From assembly GCA_034421015.1 (NCBI GenBank), contig DAOUKT010000030.1:1-58394 (forward strand): DNA of 58,394 bases. Reading direction: 5' to 3'. The position numbers were made by a program, and so were the translations under genes. Shown in pieces: positions 7,333-16,419 of the stretch (within the stretch, counting starts at the first letter, position 1; every line of letters starts with the position of its first letter). The notes below the pieces were generated by a model. That model saw only the letters and a program-made list of their open reading frames with translations, had not been told where the DNA came from and did no database searches. Source of the DNA: DAOUJW01 sp034421015 (GTDB lineage Bacteria; Chloroflexota; Dehalococcoidia; Lucifugimonadales; UBA2985).

Positions 7333-8283
7333 GTGAGCACAAGTTCCGGTGACGCTACACCCAAGGCGGCATTCCTCTTCCCGGGCCAGGGTTCCCAGGC
7401 CGTGGGAATGGGGTTGGACCTGTTCCAGAGCTCTCCGGGGGCCAAGGCCGTATTCGAAGAGGCGGACCAGGCCATTGGAGGGTCGCTCTCCAGGATAATC
7501 TTCGAGGGGCCCGAAGAAGAGCTGCGAAAGACGGACAACACCCAGCCGGGCATCCTGACAGTGAGCATCGCCTGTCTCAGGGCCGCGGAGGAGGCCCTGG
7601 GAAGCGGCCGCATGCCTGTCCCTGCAATGACCGCGGGGCACAGCCTGGGCGAGTACACCGCCCTGGTAGCCGCCGGAGCGTTGAGCCTGACCGACGGCGT
7701 GCGCCTGGTCAGGGAGCGCGGGCGGCTGATGCAGTACGCATCGGAGCTGACGGAGGGCGGGATGGCCGCCATCCTGGGGATGGAAGAGGCCATGCTGGCG
7801 GAGGTCTGCCGGGAGGCGGGCACGGAGATGTCCAACATCAACGCGGCGGACCAGATAGTCATCAGCGGCGAACGCCAGGCCGTCGAGCGCACAATGGAGC
7901 TTGCATCGGAGAGGGGCGCCCGGAGGACGGTCCCCCTGCCCGTGGCAGGCGCGTTCCACTCCAGGCTGATGGAACCCGCGCAGGAGGGACTGGCCAAGGC
8001 GGTGAACGACCTGACCATCCATGACCCGGCATTCCCCCTCATCGCCAACTGCACGGGGCAGCCCTTGACCACCGCCGCCGAGATCAAGGCCGAGCTGCTC
8101 TCCGGCCTGCTCTCCTGCGTCCGGTGGAAGGACTGCGTGGACACGATGGTGAGCGCAGGAGTGAACGATTTCTACGAGATAGGCCCTGGCCGGGTGCTGA
8201 CGGGGCTGGTCAGGCGCATCAAAGAAGACGCCACGGTGTACAATATAAGCGACCTGGAGTCGGTGCAGCAGCTGGCCGGTTAG
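7333..8283 (+). CDS. fabD: malonyl-CoA:ACP transacylase
   Basis: FabD transfers malonyl from CoA to acyl carrier protein, the entry step of type II fatty acid synthesis. The 316-residue protein has GQGSQ near the N-terminus, the nucleophile motif GHSLGEY (about residues 98-104) and the catalytic histidine in PVAGAFHSRLM (about 205). GTG at 7333 is chosen because AGGAG (7320-7324) lies 8 nt upstream; the TTG at 7329-7327 region is only 2 nt from that site. nusB begins inside the stop codon, and acpP, its substrate, is the last gene of the operon. Confidence 0.95.
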   Translation: MSTSSGDATPKAAFLFPGQGSQAVGMGLDLFQSSPGAKAVFEEADQAIGGSLSRIIFEGPEEELRKTDNTQPGILTVSIACLRAAEEALGSGRMPVPAMTAGHSLGEYTALVAAGALSLTDGVRLVRERGRLMQYASELTEGGMAAILGMEEAMLAEVCREAGTEMSNINAADQIVISGERQAVERTMELASERGARRTVPLPVAGAFHSRLMEPAQEGLAKAVNDLTIHDPAFPLIANCTGQPLTTAAEIKAELLSGLLSCVRWKDCVDTMVSAGVNDFYEIGPGRVLTGLVRRIKEDATVYNISDLESVQQLAG

Positions 8284-8759
8284 TGAGCAAATCCTTTAAC
8301 ATCGGAACCGCGGTGGAGCGCAACCCAGCCGATATGCGCGACGATAACTACGCAGCGTCCCGGCGGAGAGCCCGGACGGTGGCCCTGCAGATCCTCTACG
8401 AGGTGGACAGCGTGGGTCACCAGTGGGAGGGCGTGAGCAGCCGCCACCTGCAGAGGGCTGCCATTCCGGAGGAAGCCGTCACCTTTGCACGCGGCCTGGT
8501 TGAAGGCGCGCTGGGCAACTCGGCGGAAATCGATCGCATCATATCCAGGCTTGCCCCCTCGTGGCCCGCGTCGCAGCTTTCGGTGGTCGACCGCAGCCTT
8601 CTCCGGCTGGCCATCTACGAGATGACCCTGGAGAAGTCGTCCCCGCCCAAGGTGGTCATCAACGAGACGGTGGAGCTGGCAAAGCTGTACGGCAGCGACA
8701 GCTCGCCCAAGTTCGTGAACGGAGTGCTGGGTTCCGTTATGGAAGAAGCCAGCCTGTAG
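8283..8759 (+). CDS. nusB: transcription antitermination factor NusB
   Basis: NusB binds boxA RNA together with NusE (S10) in antitermination and rRNA transcription. The core from RARTVALQILYEVD to SSPKFVNGVLGSV is the all-helical NusB fold; the conserved LRLAIYEM and PPKVVINETVELAKLYG are present. The GTG at 8283 overlaps the last base of the fabD stop, which suggests translational coupling and gives 158 residues. An in-frame ATG at 8334 would give 141 residues, closer to the family norm, but has no ribosome binding site. Confidence 0.92.
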   Translation: MSKSFNIGTAVERNPADMRDDNYAASRRRARTVALQILYEVDSVGHQWEGVSSRHLQRAAIPEEAVTFARGLVEGALGNSAEIDRIISRLAPSWPASQLSVVDRSLLRLAIYEMTLEKSSPPKVVINETVELAKLYGSDSSPKFVNGVLGSVMEEASL

Positions 8760-8799
8760 TTATAGAATACGAATATACGCCTTTACAGGAGGTCCGGAT

Positions 8800-9057
8800 T
8801 TGGCAACAGTGCTTGAAAGAGTACAGAAGATTGTAGCGGAGAGGCTTGGAGTCGAGCAGTCGGCCGTTGTGCCCGAGGCATCCTTCACAGAGGACCTTGA
8901 GGCGGACTCCCTGGACCTGGTGGACCTGATCCTGGCCTTCCAGGACGAGTTCAGCACGGACGACAACCCCATCGAGATCTCCGACGAGGACGCGGAGGGA
9001 CTGATCCGCGTGGGCGACGCCATAGACTACCTCAAGGCGCGCGGCGTATCCGACTAG
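8800..9057 (+). CDS. acpP: acyl carrier protein
   Basis: 85 residues, acidic, four-helix carrier. The 4'-phosphopantetheine serine is in EADSLDLVDLI (about residue 36). Carries the growing acyl chain in fatty acid synthesis. TTG start fixed by a perfect AGGAGG at 8787-8792, 7 nt upstream. The loop FSTDDNPIEISDEDAEGL after helix II is normal for AcpP. It ends the operon; the next gene begins 110 nt later with a different base composition. Confidence 0.95.
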   Translation: MATVLERVQKIVAERLGVEQSAVVPEASFTEDLEADSLDLVDLILAFQDEFSTDDNPIEISDEDAEGLIRVGDAIDYLKARGVSD

Positions 9058-9167
9058 TAGAACGCGGCGTCAGGCGCGCCCGCTCTTCGGTACCAAACAG
9101 GTTACTGCAGATGGGCTATGGAGCCCTTCGATGCTAGTCCCGGCGCTTCGTCGCCGCGGAGGTCAGG

Positions 9168-10523
9168 ATGCTCGTCAAACACCGGGTGAGTACCGTCAAC
9201 CGCTTCGATGCATTGCGGAAGGTGTTGCGCGCCGACTTAGATTTTCACGGCTTGGACAGCAGCCATGGCCCTCATGCCTGGCATCCTTTTCCTGCGAAGT
9301 TCCCGCCTCAGCTACCGGGATTCCTTATTGAGCAACTATCGGAGTTGGACGATGTAGTTCTCGACCCGATGCTTGGCTCAGGAACCACTCTTGTAGAAGC
9401 CGTGCGGCTTGGCCGTCGCGCTGTCGGTTGTGATATCGACCCACTCGCTAGAATGATCGCGGCTGCCAAACTGACACCCGTCGACCCTTTGGCCGCCCTG
9501 CAAGCAGGACAGGCTATTCTTAGTGAAGCCAAGAGCGACTTCTGGGAGGCTACTACCAGACTGCGCGAGGACTTCGCTCTTCGGTTTGATGCAAAGACCG
9601 CAGATTTCATCAACTACTGGTTTCTGCCACAAACCCAGCTTGAGCTGCTCTCTCTCCTGGAACGTATCGAAGCACTGCCCCAAAGCGGCGCTAGAGAGTT
9701 CCTGAAAGTGGTGTTCTCTTCGACCATAATCGCCAAGTCCGGTGGAGTTTCGCTGGCCCGCGACCTTGCTCATACACGCCCCCACAGGGACACTGCGAAG
9801 ACGCCAAACTCCGCGTTTGTAGAGTTTGCCAAGAGGCTGGAGCGCAATGTGGCCGCTCTAGCCAGGAGCAGGCCGAATAGCGCAGAAACGTCCTATTGGC
9901 CGACCGGAACAGACGGCGCCGCTTTGAGGGAACCATACCATCAAGCGGAAATTCACGCGGCCAGCGCGGCCGACACCGGCCTGCCATCCGCAAATATCGA
10001 TTTGATTGTCACCTCGCCGCCCTACGCCAACAACGCTATTGACTACATGCGGGCGCATAAATTCTCCCTGGTATGGTTCGGATGGAAGATCACCGATCTT
10101 GCCAGGATCCGGTCTCAGTACCTGGGACACGAAGCCGTATCCGGCGTGCAGTACGACAACCTGCCAAACCAGTGCGAGGAGACAATCGCAAGACTGGCAG
10201 AGCGCGACGCAAAGAAAGCCGCTGCCTTGCGCCGTTACTTTGGAGAAATGACAGCCGTGATTGCCGAGATGCAGCGGGTATTGAAGCAAGGCGGAGCGGC
10301 AGTAATCGTAGTCGGGACCTCAAACTTGCGCGGCGTTGACGTAGAAACACACAAAGGACTGGCCGCCATCGGCGAAAGCGCCGGCTTTGATCTGGCGGGA
10401 ATCGGAGTTCGTCGACTGGACCGAGACAAGCGCATGATGCCTGCGCGTTGGGAGACTCAGCCAGACTCACAGATTGAGGCTCGTATGCACGACGAATACG
10501 TCATCGGCCTGATGAAGACGTAA
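9168..10523 (+). CDS. DNA methyltransferase of an NgoMIV-type R-M system (probably N4-cytosine)
   Basis: 451 residues. Motif I is LDPMLGSGTTLVEA (residues 65-78) with VGCDIDP as the following acidic strand; motif IV is TSPPY near residue 284. Motif I first, long recognition region, then motif IV is the alpha-like order. SPPY favours N4-cytosine or N6-adenine over C5-cytosine. HPFPAKFPPQLP near residue 39 is common in this COG1041-like group. GGAGG lies 6 nt before ATG. The stop overlaps the restriction gene (TAATG). It should protect the site cut by its partner, predicted to contain CCGG. NgoMIV itself is paired with a C5-methyltransferase, so the methylase has been exchanged. Confidence 0.88.
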   Translation: MLVKHRVSTVNRFDALRKVLRADLDFHGLDSSHGPHAWHPFPAKFPPQLPGFLIEQLSELDDVVLDPMLGSGTTLVEAVRLGRRAVGCDIDPLARMIAAAKLTPVDPLAALQAGQAILSEAKSDFWEATTRLREDFALRFDAKTADFINYWFLPQTQLELLSLLERIEALPQSGAREFLKVVFSSTIIAKSGGVSLARDLAHTRPHRDTAKTPNSAFVEFAKRLERNVAALARSRPNSAETSYWPTGTDGAALREPYHQAEIHAASAADTGLPSANIDLIVTSPPYANNAIDYMRAHKFSLVWFGWKITDLARIRSQYLGHEAVSGVQYDNLPNQCEETIARLAERDAKKAAALRRYFGEMTAVIAEMQRVLKQGGAAVIVVGTSNLRGVDVETHKGLAAIGESAGFDLAGIGVRRLDRDKRMMPARWETQPDSQIEARMHDEYVIGLMKT

Positions 10524-11359
10524 TGCCCGGCAAAATAGAGGATCTCCGGCGGTCCTACCACCAGCGAATCTGCCGCGACGTGCTACGAAAGAATGCCGAA
10601 GGTGTTCCGAACAACGCCGATAGGAGTAGCCCCGCAAGCGCCCGGCTTGGAAGAGGGATTGTCGACAACATTGGGATTCAGATAGAGGTTGGGACGCTAG
10701 CTGGACAAACTGCGGGCAGACTATTCGAAGAGGCTACAAGAGATTTCTTGCGCGAGGCTTTTGGTTTTCTATCTCACCTTCGGCCAGGCGAGTGGGAGTT
10801 CTCGCTGGGAGGCAACATAGGAAACTATGAGCAGTACACGCATCTGTCTGACTTGCAACAACTAATTGATGAAAATGAGGAGCTGCGGATCATTTTCGGC
10901 GACTACATAGTTAAGCCTGACATTGTCGTTTCCAGAAAACCGGTCACTGATTCGAAGATCAACGAGAGCGAAGTTCTGCTGGAAGATGACGGAACGGCCG
11001 TCCACACACCCCTTCGGCGCGAGAACTCGGAAGTGGACATTATGCACGCCACCATCTCCTGCAAATGGACTATTCGCAGCGATCGCTCACAAAACGCACG
11101 CACCGAGGGCTTGAACCTTGTCCGCAATCGGAAGGGCAAAACACCACACATAGTCGTAGTTGTAGGGGAACCGCTACCGGGTAGAATTGCATCACTTGCA
11201 TATGGCACAGGCGATATTGACTGCATCTACCACTTCGCCTTGAGGGAATTAATGGACGCCGCCTCGGATGGCGATTCGGAAAGCGAGTTACTGAATACGC
11301 TGGTTGCCGGCCGGAGGCTGCGGGACATCAGCGACCTGCCGTTTGATTTGGCGATCTAA
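10523..11359 (+). CDS. NgoMIV-family type II restriction endonuclease
   Basis: The 278-residue protein matches NgoMIV along its length. ISCKWTIRSDRSQNAR (178-193) contains the catalytic S179 and K181 and the RSDR block (185-188) that reads CCGG in NgoMIV. KPDIVV supplies the metal-binding D133, FEEA the E69/E70, and ARTEGLNL the E195. The end, GRRLRDISDLPFDLAI, also matches the NgoMIV terminus. NgoMIV is a tetramer that cuts GCCGGC; all visible specificity residues are kept, so the same or a closely related site is expected. GCCGGC occurs in this window (for example 18335-18340), so host DNA must be modified. ATG overlaps the methylase stop. A HicB-like gene follows without gap. Confidence 0.92.
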   Translation: MPGKIEDLRRSYHQRICRDVLRKNAEGVPNNADRSSPASARLGRGIVDNIGIQIEVGTLAGQTAGRLFEEATRDFLREAFGFLSHLRPGEWEFSLGGNIGNYEQYTHLSDLQQLIDENEELRIIFGDYIVKPDIVVSRKPVTDSKINESEVLLEDDGTAVHTPLRRENSEVDIMHATISCKWTIRSDRSQNARTEGLNLVRNRKGKTPHIVVVVGEPLPGRIASLAYGTGDIDCIYHFALRELMDAASDGDSESELLNTLVAGRRLRDISDLPFDLAI

Positions 11360-11680
11360 ATGTCAGTAACTGTTCATATCAGATCAAGGGACGGCAAGCC
11401 CAAAGAAGCCGTATTGCTGACCATTGACTTCAGAGAGCATCTGGGTCAATGGCTGGCAGAGTGCCTTGAGCTTGGCACTGCCACCTACGCCGAGACCCTG
11501 GAAGAAGTGCGCAGAGAGATCCGAGATAACGTAACACTCCAACTCAACTCTGTTGAAGAGCTTGGTTTCATGGATGAGTACCTTCGCCGGCACAATGTAG
11601 CGCTCATACCACTGGAAACTTCCCACGTCTCCAAAGAAGTAGCTGCTAGCTGGACTTCGCCAGAGCCAAAGAGCGCGTAA
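11360..11680 (+). CDS. HicB-like protein in the restriction operon
   Basis: 106 residues. The first 60, with HLGQWLAECLELGTATYAET and EEVRREIRDNV, match the HicB degenerate RNase-H-like fold (a strand pair, WVAxCxElxxxxxGxT, then an amphipathic helix). It has no DNA-binding domain and no HicA partner nearby. ATG follows the endonuclease stop directly, so the three genes form one operon. It may be an unpaired antitoxin captured by the island, or may modulate the endonuclease; neither can be decided here. Confidence 0.65.
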   Translation: MSVTVHIRSRDGKPKEAVLLTIDFREHLGQWLAECLELGTATYAETLEEVRREIRDNVTLQLNSVEELGFMDEYLRRHNVALIPLETSHVSKEVAASWTSPEPKSA

Positions 11681-11730
11681 ATGCGGGCGTTGATAAGTCG
11701 CAGTCAGCTTGTCACCTTCAAATCCCGCAA

Positions 11731-11759
11731 TTGACCCCTATACCCCGCCGTGCTATGAT
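11731..11759 (+). promoter_or_regulatory. promoter of the udg-rnj-ftsK-accDA run
   Basis: TTGACC (11731-11736), 17 nt, TATGAT (11754-11759). The start would be near 11766, 46 nt before the udg ATG. Confidence 0.75.
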
Positions 11760-11811
11760 TCTCGCGAAGTAAGGCTACCCCGTGTAGCCGGAATAGAGTC
11801 TGGTGTTGAGC

Positions 11812-12423
11812 ATGGATAGCCTGGCCCAGATAGATCGAGAGGTCTCCAACTGCACCGAGTGCCCTTTGCATCAAAATCGCAGCAGGGCTGTGCCCGGGGA
11901 GGGGCCGGAGAACGCGGAGGTCATGCTTATCGGTGAGGCCCCGGGCTTCAACGAGGACAAGCAGGGGCGTCCCTTCGTGGGAGCCGCGGGCCAGTTCCTG
12001 GACAAGCTGCTGGCCTCGGCAAACCTCAAGAGGGAGGACGTCTACATCACCAACACGGTGAAGTGTCGGCCCCTCAACAACCGTGACCCCCTGCCAGTCG
12101 AGATGGCCACCTGCCGCAAGTACCTGGACCGCCAGATTGCGGCCATATCCCCCAAGGTGATAGTGACCCTGGGACGCCACTCCCTGACCAGCTTCCTGCC
12201 CAAAGAGACCATTTCCAAGGCCCACGGCAGACCCAGAAGCGTCGACGGGACAACCCTGTTTCCCATGTATCACCCCGCCGCCGCCCTGCACCAGCAAAGT
12301 CTACGCGAAGTAATCGAATCGGACATCAAGAAGCTGCCGGACCTTCTCAAGGAAAGCCCCGCTCCGGAACCGGATCCGGAACCGGAGAATGAGAGAGAAG
12401 GGGAGCAGCTCAGCATGTTCTAA
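11812..12423 (+). CDS. family 4 uracil-DNA glycosylase (4Fe-4S)
   Basis: Removes uracil from DNA at the start of base excision repair. The 203-residue protein has the family-4 signature GEAPGFNEDKQGRPFVGAAG (41-60), the four cluster ligands C14, C17, C85 and C101, and the C-terminal HPAA motif. It lacks the KRRIH loop of the covalent UdgX branch, so ordinary glycosylase activity is expected. The last 30 residues are acidic and low-complexity. ATG at 11812 is preferred; in-frame GTG and TTG codons lie just upstream. RNase J begins 9 nt after the stop. Confidence 0.93.
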   Translation: MDSLAQIDREVSNCTECPLHQNRSRAVPGEGPENAEVMLIGEAPGFNEDKQGRPFVGAAGQFLDKLLASANLKREDVYITNTVKCRPLNNRDPLPVEMATCRKYLDRQIAAISPKVIVTLGRHSLTSFLPKETISKAHGRPRSVDGTTLFPMYHPAAALHQQSLREVIESDIKKLPDLLKESPAPEPDPEPENEREGEQLSMF

Positions 12424-12432
12424 AGGCCCCGA

Positions 12433-14088
12433 ATGGCATCTTCTTTAAGGGTCATCCCTCTGGGTGGCCTCGGCGAAATAGGCAGGAACATGATGGCCCT
12501 GGAGTGCGATGGCGATATCATCGTCATCGACGCCGGCGTCCTGTTCCCGGAAGAGGACATGCTTGGGGTTGACCTGGTCATCCCCAACTTCACCTACCTT
12601 ACGGAGAACAAGGCCCGGGTCAGGGGCATTCTGATAACCCACGGCCACGAGGACCACACCGGCGCCCTGCCCTACGTCCTCCGTGAGATCACCGCCCCCG
12701 TATACGCCTCGCGTCTGACCCAGGGCCTCATCGAGGTCAAGCTCAAGGAGCACCGCTCCCTTCGCGACGCCAAGCTGGTGGTGGTCGAGCCCGGGGAGAA
12801 TGTGGACCTGGGCGCGTTCCAGGCGGAGTTCTTCAGGGTGTGCCACAGCATACCGGACGCAATGGGCATTGCCATCAGGACGCCCCTTGGCCTGATAGTG
12901 CACACCGGCGACTTCAAGATTGATCACACCCCCGTTGACGGCAACCTCACGGAGCTGAACAAGCTCGCGGAGTTGGCCTCAGACGGCGTCCTGCTCCTCT
13001 GCTCCGACTCCACATACGCAGAGGTCCCCGGCTACACGCCCTCCGAGCGGGTGGTTGGAGATGCGCTGGAGCGGGTGATCGCTGAGGCGCCCGGCCGGGT
13101 GATGATAGCGACCTTCGCCTCTCTCATCTCCCGCATGCAGCAGGTCATCGACGCGGCCGAAAGACACGGTCGCAAGGTGGCCTTCGTGGGGCGCAGCATG
13201 GTGGACAACGCCAACATGTCAATGAAGATGGGGTATCTCTCGGCTCCACCGGGCATCGTGAAGAACATCCGGGAGGTCCGGGACATGCCGCCGGACAGGG
13301 TGGTGCTGATGACCACCGGCAGCCAGGGAGAGCCCACGTCCGCACTCGTCCGCATCGCCAACGGGGAGCACAGGGACGTCCAGGTCGTGCCGGGCGACAC
13401 CGTCGTCATCTCCGCCACGCCCATTCCCGGCAATGAGACCGTCGTCAGCAGGACAATCGACAACCTGTTCCGGCAGGGCGCGGAGGTCCTCTACGACAGG
13501 ATTGCTACGGTGCACGTTCACGGCCACGCCAGCCAGGAGGAGCTCAAGCTGATGCTCAACCTGACCAAGCCGGAGTTCTTCGTGCCGGTGCACGGGGAGC
13601 TCCGACACCTGAAGGCCCACGCTGAGATCGCTCAGTCGCTGGGCATTCCGGCCCGGAACACCTTTGTCCTTGAGGACGGCGACGTGCTGGAGATCACGCC
13701 CGACTACGCCGATGTGGTGGACCGCGTCACGGCCGGACCGGTCTACGTGGACGGCCGCCGGGTCTGGGACATGATGAACGGCGTGATGAGAGACAGGCGC
13801 TTGCTCTCCAGGGACGGGATCGTGGTGCTCGTACTGACCCAGGACGCTGCCACCGGCGAGCTGACAAGGCCACCGGATATGGTCTCCAGCGGCTTCATCG
13901 ACATGGAGGAGCACAGCGCAACGGTGTCGGCCACAGCCCACGTTGTGATGGAAGCCCTGAACAGCAACGGTGACCACCCCGTGGAGCGGGACGCCATTGC
14001 CAAGCTGGTCAAGGACACGGTGGGCAACTTCCTCCACCAGCAGACGGGCCGCCGCCCCATGATCATTCCCATAGTCGTCGAGGTGTGA
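12433..14088 (+). CDS. rnj: ribonuclease J
   Basis: 551 residues with the metallo-beta-lactamase/beta-CASP fold. The zinc motif is HGHEDH (70-75), further ligands appear in VCHSIPDAMG and HTGDFKID, and the beta-CASP part includes HVHGHASQEELK and FFVPVHGELRHLK. RNase J is the 5'-3' exonuclease and endonuclease of mRNA decay and rRNA maturation in bacteria without RNase E dominance. Sits between udg and ftsK with 9-nt gaps, a common order in Chloroflexota and Firmicutes. Length is normal. Confidence 0.95.
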   Translation: MASSLRVIPLGGLGEIGRNMMALECDGDIIVIDAGVLFPEEDMLGVDLVIPNFTYLTENKARVRGILITHGHEDHTGALPYVLREITAPVYASRLTQGLIEVKLKEHRSLRDAKLVVVEPGENVDLGAFQAEFFRVCHSIPDAMGIAIRTPLGLIVHTGDFKIDHTPVDGNLTELNKLAELASDGVLLLCSDSTYAEVPGYTPSERVVGDALERVIAEAPGRVMIATFASLISRMQQVIDAAERHGRKVAFVGRSMVDNANMSMKMGYLSAPPGIVKNIREVRDMPPDRVVLMTTGSQGEPTSALVRIANGEHRDVQVVPGDTVVISATPIPGNETVVSRTIDNLFRQGAEVLYDRIATVHVHGHASQEELKLMLNLTKPEFFVPVHGELRHLKAHAEIAQSLGIPARNTFVLEDGDVLEITPDYADVVDRVTAGPVYVDGRRVWDMMNGVMRDRRLLSRDGIVVLVLTQDAATGELTRPPDMVSSGFIDMEEHSATVSATAHVVMEALNSNGDHPVERDAIAKLVKDTVGNFLHQQTGRRPMIIPIVVEV

Positions 14089-14097
14089 GGCAGAGCG

Positions 14098-16416
14098 ATG
14101 AAGAGGTGGATGGTGGCCGGCTGGCGCAACCGCAAACGGGTTGGACTTTCCATTCTAGCCCTGACCATACTTGGATTGGTGGTGTGGCAGCTTCCCAACA
14201 TCGTGGACGGCTTCATAGCGACCAGGGACTGGATCGTGCGCAACCTCGCATACAGCGTCATCACGCCCCTGGCGTGGGCGGCGGCGCTGGCCCTGGCGAT
14301 TTGGAAGAAACGCTCCCTTGTCCAGCTGCGCCTCTGGAACCGCTGGGCCGCTGCCCTTCTGGCGTCCGTAGTAGTCTCTGGAGCGCTGGCCTACTTCACG
14401 TCTCCCGGGGGGATACTCAGCGAGTACAGCCTGGGAGGCTCGGTAGGACAGAGCATCAAGGGCCCATCCGACGCCCTGGGCTTCCTGCGGCTGGCAGGCG
14501 TAACCGTAGCCGTCCTTGTGGTGGCCTTCCCCGTGGGGTCTCGCGTCTTCTCCAGGCTGGCCGTCGTCAAGACCCGCCGCTTCGCCGAGATCGCTGGTCC
14601 CATTGTTGCCGCGGTGTACCGCAAGTTGGCGGCCGCGTTTGGATGGATTGGCCGCAAGGGGGCTGACCAGGCGGCATCAAGGCGAGAGCGACAGGCCAGC
14701 CGTCGGCCTACAATCACCGTACAGCAAGCGCCCGCGCCGACCGTCATCAGGCGCCGTCTCCCCGGAGGCCAGGCGCTCCAGGACGCGCCTGAGGAAGAGG
14801 AGGAGGACCCGGACCTCTCCGAGTACGTCCCCGATGGGGTCACTCGCCAGCCACAGGCCGCGCCCCAGCCGGCAAGATCCGCAGAGCAGCCGGTCAAGCG
14901 CGCCATCCCTCGCGGGCTGAGCCTGGATGACTGGGTACTGCCGGAAGTCTCGCTGCTGACGGAAGCTCCGGCGGAGGCCAGGGAGCCGGGGATAGACCAG
15001 GAGAAGACCTCCGGCCTCATAGAGAACACGCTGAGGGAGTACGGCATCGAGGTGAAGGTGGAGGAGGTGAAGGTTGGCCCCGTGGTGACCATGTTCGGGC
15101 TGGTGCCCGGGTGGGTGAGGCGCGCGCGGCAGTCCCGGAGCAAGGCCGAGGAAAACAACGACGAGGACAGGACGCGCGTGAGGGTGGACAGCATAGTCGC
15201 CAGGGAGAGGGACCTGGCGTTGGCGCTGGCGGCCCCCAGCCTGCGCATTGAAGCCCCGATACCGGGCGCTTCACTGGTCGGCATCGAAGTGCCCAACCCG
15301 CGGCCCGCCTCCGTCACCCTGCGCGGCGTGATGGAGACTGACGCCTACAAGGACCTGCTGGAGAAGTCGAAGCTGGCCCTGGGCCTCGGACTGGGAAGCG
15401 GAGGCGAAGTCGCCGTCGCCGACCTGGCCCGGATGCCCCACCTGCTCATTGCAGGCTCCACGGGCAGCGGCAAGAGCGTGTGTATGAACACGGTCATCTC
15501 CTGCATGATTATGCAGAACTCCCCCTGGGAGACCCGCCTGCTTCTGATTGACCCCAAGCGCGTGGAGCTGACGCCCTACAACGGGATTCCCCACCTGATC
15601 ACGCCTGTGGTAGTGGAGCCTGAGATCGCGGTGAACTCCCTGAAGGGCATGGTGCAGGAGATGCTATCCCGCTACAAGCTGCTGGAGGAGGCAGGGGCGA
15701 GGAACATCGCTTCTTACAACCTGGACCTGCCACCCGAGGAGAGAATGCCGTTCATAGTCGTGGCGGTGGACGAGCTTGCCGACCTGATGATGGCCGCGCC
15801 CCACGACATCGAACACTCCATCATCAGGCTTGCGCAGCTGGGAAGGGCAACGGGCATCCACATGATAGTCGCCACTCAGCGGCCGTCGGTGAACGTGGTC
15901 ACAGGCCTCATCAAGGCCAACTTCCCGGGCCGCATCAGCTTCGCAGTCGCATCGCAGGTGGACTCCCGCACCATACTGGACTCCGCGGGCGCCGAGAAGC
16001 TCCTGGGCCGGGGCGACATGCTGTTCCTGCCACCCGACATGCCAAAGCCCGTTCGTATCCAGGGAGCCTTCCTGTCGGACAAGGAGATCGACCAGCTTGT
16101 CACCCACTGGAAGGAGATCCAGGGGCCGCTCCCGCCGGAGATAGTCCTTGAGAGCCAGGATGAGCCAAGCGACAGCAACAGCCCCTTCGACGGCGACCAC
16201 GGAGACGACCTCCTGCAGAAGGCGTGGGAGCTTGCCACCAGCCACAACCGGCTCTCCACGTCGCTGCTCCAGAGGCGGCTGCGCATCGGCTACCCAAGGG
16301 CCGCCCGCCTGATGGACCTGCTGGAGGAGGAGGGCGTGATTGGCCCGGGCGAGCCGGGCAAGTCCCGGGACGTGCTGGTGGGCCGTGGCGGCGGCAGGCA
16401 GGGGATGGAGGACTAG
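14098..16416 (+). CDS. ftsK: DNA translocase FtsK/SpoIIIE
   Basis: 772 residues. The first 160 hold about four membrane spans (for example VGLSILALTILGLVVW), then a basic, proline-rich linker, the alpha/beta motor with Walker A GSTGSGKSV (about residue 456) and Walker B VVAVDELADLMM, and the C-terminal winged-helix gamma domain LLQRRLRIGYPRAARLMDLL, which reads KOPS/SRS-like polarity sequences. It pumps chromosome ends through the division septum. Length is in the normal range. accDA starts 3 nt after the stop, an unusual partner that suggests a shared transcript. Confidence 0.95.
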   Translation: MKRWMVAGWRNRKRVGLSILALTILGLVVWQLPNIVDGFIATRDWIVRNLAYSVITPLAWAAALALAIWKKRSLVQLRLWNRWAAALLASVVVSGALAYFTSPGGILSEYSLGGSVGQSIKGPSDALGFLRLAGVTVAVLVVAFPVGSRVFSRLAVVKTRRFAEIAGPIVAAVYRKLAAAFGWIGRKGADQAASRRERQASRRPTITVQQAPAPTVIRRRLPGGQALQDAPEEEEEDPDLSEYVPDGVTRQPQAAPQPARSAEQPVKRAIPRGLSLDDWVLPEVSLLTEAPAEAREPGIDQEKTSGLIENTLREYGIEVKVEEVKVGPVVTMFGLVPGWVRRARQSRSKAEENNDEDRTRVRVDSIVARERDLALALAAPSLRIEAPIPGASLVGIEVPNPRPASVTLRGVMETDAYKDLLEKSKLALGLGLGSGGEVAVADLARMPHLLIAGSTGSGKSVCMNTVISCMIMQNSPWETRLLLIDPKRVELTPYNGIPHLITPVVVEPEIAVNSLKGMVQEMLSRYKLLEEAGARNIASYNLDLPPEERMPFIVVAVDELADLMMAAPHDIEHSIIRLAQLGRATGIHMIVATQRPSVNVVTGLIKANFPGRISFAVASQVDSRTILDSAGAEKLLGRGDMLFLPPDMPKPVRIQGAFLSDKEIDQLVTHWKEIQGPLPPEIVLESQDEPSDSNSPFDGDHGDDLLQKAWELATSHNRLSTSLLQRRLRIGYPRAARLMDLLEEEGVIGPGEPGKSRDVLVGRGGGRQGMED

Positions 16417-16419
16417 ACC

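Noticed and set aside
11812..12423. UdgX-type covalent uracil-binding protein
   Set aside because: The KRRIH insertion that defines UdgX is missing; it is an ordinary family-4 enzyme.
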